This document shows, in pieces, positions 15,503-17,480 of a stretch of 17,480 nt of DNA. The notes beneath the pieces were generated by a model that worked only from the letters and a program-made list of their open reading frames with translations, was not told the origin of the DNA and did not search any database. The position numbers and the translations under genes were made by a program. Every line of letters begins with the position of its first letter. Within the stretch, counting starts at the first letter, position 1. The DNA is from a bacterium (GTDB lineage Bacteria > BMS3Abin14): assembly GCA_020350725.1 (NCBI GenBank), contig CP070719.1:2584098-2601577 (forward strand), written 5' to 3'.

Positions 15503-15533
15503 GTCACGCATCGGGCGTGACGGAACCGTTCCA
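15503..15533. other. Twin perfect inverted repeats between the 611-aa and actin-like genes
   Basis: GTCACGC (15503-15509) pairs with GCGTGAC (15515-15521) around a 5-nt loop, a perfect 7-bp stem. Directly beside it is the perfect 11-bp palindrome GGAACCGTTCC (15522-15532, odd centre), which abuts the 611-residue stop codon. No T-tract follows on the minus strand, so intrinsic termination is unlikely. Transcript processing or stabilisation, or a protein-binding site for the actin module, are possibilities. Confidence 0.6.
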
Positions 15534-17369
15534 TCACCTTCCCCGGATCTGTTCCAGAACACCGTCCTCCACCCGATGCTGAACCTGGAATTCTCTCTCC
15601 AACTCCTCGATCCTCAACATCTCCAGACCACTGGTGCGGATGAACTCGTCCCTGATCGCTGAATCCTTGCTCCTGATGGCCCGGGGCAGAACGTTACTGA
15701 CGTACAGTCTTTCCATCTTCAGATCATCGAGTGCTTTCCGGAAAAAAGCGTCTGGAGATCCTGCTCTGACGAGGTCCCGGGAGGTGAGCATCTTCTTCAC
15801 GTCGTTGATGAATATCTGCTCTTCCTCCGCGCCCCGCAGCGACCTGCCGAACTTCCTCAGCCAGCGATCCATGGCTGTCTTGACGATATGATACTCTCTT
15901 TCCTCCCTCACGAGGTTCTCCATCGAGATGACGAGGTCCTGCAGGCTGAGGTCTCCGGTGACGATGTTGTTCAGACCGTTGGTCAGGGTCGAGATCTTTC
16001 GCCTACCGAAATTGGGGAGGTAGGCGTTGTTCAGGACCGGCCTGATGAAGAGTTCCTCGAAGAGGCCGTCCTGGATACCGTCGAAAATCCTCTTGTTCGC
16101 CAGAAGGCTTCGGAGCCTCTCCTCGGGGAGTTTCTCTTCCTCGTGGAAGGCCAGCCGATTGACCATGTGGTAAACGGCGTCGAAACGGTCAAAATAGGTC
16201 ACGATGCTGCCGAATTCCTCAAGAATGGAGGGATCATCGGCATCCTTGCTCAGTTCATCGCAGTCCTTGCCTACCTCGATAAGGATCCGGTCGAAAGCCG
16301 AGTCCCGGTTCTCGAGGGCCATGAGTTTGGTCCTGAGAAGGCGGATGAGGTCCTCCGTCTCCAGGTGGACACCGACCCTGCGGGAACGGAGGAAGATGGT
16401 CTCGAGGACCCCTCGTGCCTCCACCAGGTAGGACGGTTCCTGCGTTTTTATGACCTTCTTGCCGACAAGGAGCTTCTCATCGAGAGCATCCAGGAGATTG
16501 GCCGGGATACCCTTTCTCAGAGCAACGGTTCGCAACCGGGATATCCTTGCACTGTCATCGAAGAGGATCTCGTCCCGCCTCCACACGTCAACCAGGACGG
16601 AACGATATTCCTCCACCACCTGCCTGTTTTCCATGTGTCGGTACATCACGTCGATCTTGATCCTCTCCTGGGAGTAGGGGTCGACGCCAAGGTGCCGGCC
16701 CAGGTCTGAGAGAGCCTGTTGCTCGTTCTCCTCGAGGGTCCTCGATCGGGAATAGGCCTCCTCGAAGCTCTGATAGAATTCCATGTTGGGTCGGCTGATA
16801 ACCTTCAGCAGGAAAAAGGCGGGGCCGAGGTTTTCCCAATGTTCCCTCAGTCCCTCTATGATGGCTGAATCATCCTGTTTCAGATCCAGGGGATGCCGTT
16901 TGAGGGACCTGCCGAGAACCTTGAGGATCCTCTGCTGCTGCTGTTTGAGGGGATATTTATCACTGAAGTGGACGAAGAAAAAGTAATTGAACACGGCATG
17001 ACCACGGAGAAAGATCTCCTTGAATGTCTGGACACCGGCCGTGCCGTCCGTGACCCGGACTCTGGCCGTCTCGTCCTGCACGGCCCCGAAAACAACCAGC
17101 CGGTTTATGACATCGGTTTTGACAAGATCCTCGATGGGCTCGTCCACGCCGAACATGTAAGGGCAGAAGCTTCCCCCGTTGCCTCTGTGGGAGATGGCAT
17201 CGGGGCGGACGACAAATTCGCTGCCGCCGCTGAAGAAACGGTGCTCGGCAAGGCCGTCCACTTCAGCGACTTCGTGGAAGTACCAGTTACCCAATCCACG
17301 ACTGCAGAAAGTGGCAAAAAATTCCTTGTCGGGACCGGTGACTCCATGGATCCTCAGGTCCTTAATCAT
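15534..17369 (-). CDS. Unrecognised 611-aa soluble protein paired with the actin-like gene
   Basis: I do not recognise a family with confidence. There is no signal peptide or transmembrane segment, so it is probably cytoplasmic. The first ~140 residues look mixed alpha/beta (FHEVAEVDGLAEHRFFSGG, INRLVVFGAVQ, VRVTDGTAGVQTF, FNYFFFVHFSDKYP). From about residue 141 the protein is almost all helix, starting with a short KQQQQ run (142-146), with Arg/Glu-rich segments that could form coiled coil or helical bundles up to the C-terminus. No nucleotide-binding, metal-binding or DNA-binding motif stands out. Start: ATG at 17369, the only early in-frame ATG; the ribosome-binding site is poor and the 5' leader may be very short. 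Its position directly upstream of a ParM-like gene on the same strand makes it a candidate filament partner, adaptor or regulator; that is inference from context only. Confidence 0.85.
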   Translation of the reverse strand: MIKDLRIHGVTGPDKEFFATFCSRGLGNWYFHEVAEVDGLAEHRFFSGGSEFVVRPDAISHRGNGGSFCPYMFGVDEPIEDLVKTDVINRLVVFGAVQDETARVRVTDGTAGVQTFKEIFLRGHAVFNYFFFVHFSDKYPLKQQQQRILKVLGRSLKRHPLDLKQDDSAIIEGLREHWENLGPAFFLLKVISRPNMEFYQSFEEAYSRSRTLEENEQQALSDLGRHLGVDPYSQERIKIDVMYRHMENRQVVEEYRSVLVDVWRRDEILFDDSARISRLRTVALRKGIPANLLDALDEKLLVGKKVIKTQEPSYLVEARGVLETIFLRSRRVGVHLETEDLIRLLRTKLMALENRDSAFDRILIEVGKDCDELSKDADDPSILEEFGSIVTYFDRFDAVYHMVNRLAFHEEEKLPEERLRSLLANKRIFDGIQDGLFEELFIRPVLNNAYLPNFGRRKISTLTNGLNNIVTGDLSLQDLVISMENLVREEREYHIVKTAMDRWLRKFGRSLRGAEEEQIFINDVKKMLTSRDLVRAGSPDAFFRKALDDLKMERLYVSNVLPRAIRSKDSAIRDEFIRTSGLEMLRIEELEREFQVQHRVEDGVLEQIRGR

Positions 17370-17480
17370 CCGGAAAATGTTATATTATTTTAGGCTTGTT
17401 GTCTTGTGGTTTGTGCCGGGTCCCGCTGCTCCCGGGACGCGAGGGAGGGAAAGGCGGACGCGGGAAGGAATGAGTCCAGA
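17370..17480. other. Upstream non-coding edge with AT-rich promoter-like segment and hairpin
   Basis: On the minus strand an AT-rich stretch contains TATAAC (17379-17384), nine bases before the 611-residue ATG; no good -35 is visible, and use of this -10 would give a near-leaderless transcript. Further upstream GTCCCG (17420-17425) pairs with CGGGAC (17433-17438) around a 7-nt loop. The last 19 bases (17462-17480) match, inverted, the edge of the heptamer array at 279-297. No gene is visible before the window ends. Confidence 0.4.
17462..17480 (+). repeat. Partial second copy of the heptamer-array edge sequence
   Basis: GGGAAGGAATGAGTCCAGA matches the minus strand of 297-279 (GGGGAGGAATAAGTCCAGA) at 17 of 19 positions. 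The shared part covers the non-repetitive edge and the first TCCAGA of the heptamer array, and the window ends where more heptamers would be expected. Confidence 0.6.

Noticed and set aside
16925-16945. CTG-rich run as a trinucleotide expansion
   Set aside because: It is short and simply encodes KQQQQ in the 611-residue protein.
1-17480. CRISPR array, tRNA, rRNA or transposase
   Set aside because: No spaced direct repeats of CRISPR length, no tRNA-like T-loop with acceptor pairing, and no transposase or integrase motif was seen in either strand.

Overview
This is a compact, GC-rich stretch of a Gram-negative-type bacterial chromosome in which all eleven recognisable protein genes lie on the minus strand, so the region is read from right to left. 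A lipobox lipoprotein, an anchored LytM/M23 endopeptidase, HD-GYP proteins, a sigma-54 activator and arrays of short tandem repeats together suggest a deltaproteobacterial-type lineage (Desulfobacterota or a relative). That placement is inference from gene content; there is no rRNA or other firm marker in the window.

Layout in transcription order. (1) 17369-14396: an unrecognised 611-residue soluble protein followed by a ParM/StbA-type actin-like ATPase, with a short gap holding two perfect hairpins. (2) 14311-11522: a 929-residue membrane-anchored protein made of eight ~81-residue chitobiase-C-terminal-like beta-sandwich repeats and a Reg_prop-type beta-propeller. (3) 11384-8702 (with its HD-GYP partner to 7288): a two-gene cassette, zinc-ribbon/FHA protein plus membrane HD-GYP protein, present twice in tandem as diverged copies. 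(4) 7327-1851: four further genes joined to the second HD-GYP gene by stop/start overlaps: a lipoprotein with helical TPR-like repeats, a 94-residue unknown, an OapA-LysM/M23 murein endopeptidase of the MepM type, and a triple-GAF sigma-54-dependent activator. (5) 1592-231: a TrmA/RlmD-type RNA m5U methyltransferase. (6) 1-290: a mosaic of six heptanucleotide arrays and one octanucleotide array, which has supplied the last residues of the methyltransferase.

Working model (inference): genes 17369 to 1851 look like a signalling and envelope neighbourhood. FHA proteins would read Ser/Thr phosphorylation, HD-GYP proteins would hydrolyse c-di-GMP in response to periplasmic cues, the lipoprotein and M23 enzyme would act on the cell wall, and the GAF/sigma-54 protein would adjust transcription. 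The actin-like filament protein and its 611-residue neighbour may form a two-component cytoskeletal module. The least described parts are the actin/611-residue pair, the eight-sandwich/propeller protein, the duplicated FHA/HD-GYP cassette, and the heptamer arrays whose non-repetitive edge sequence recurs inverted at the right end of the window.
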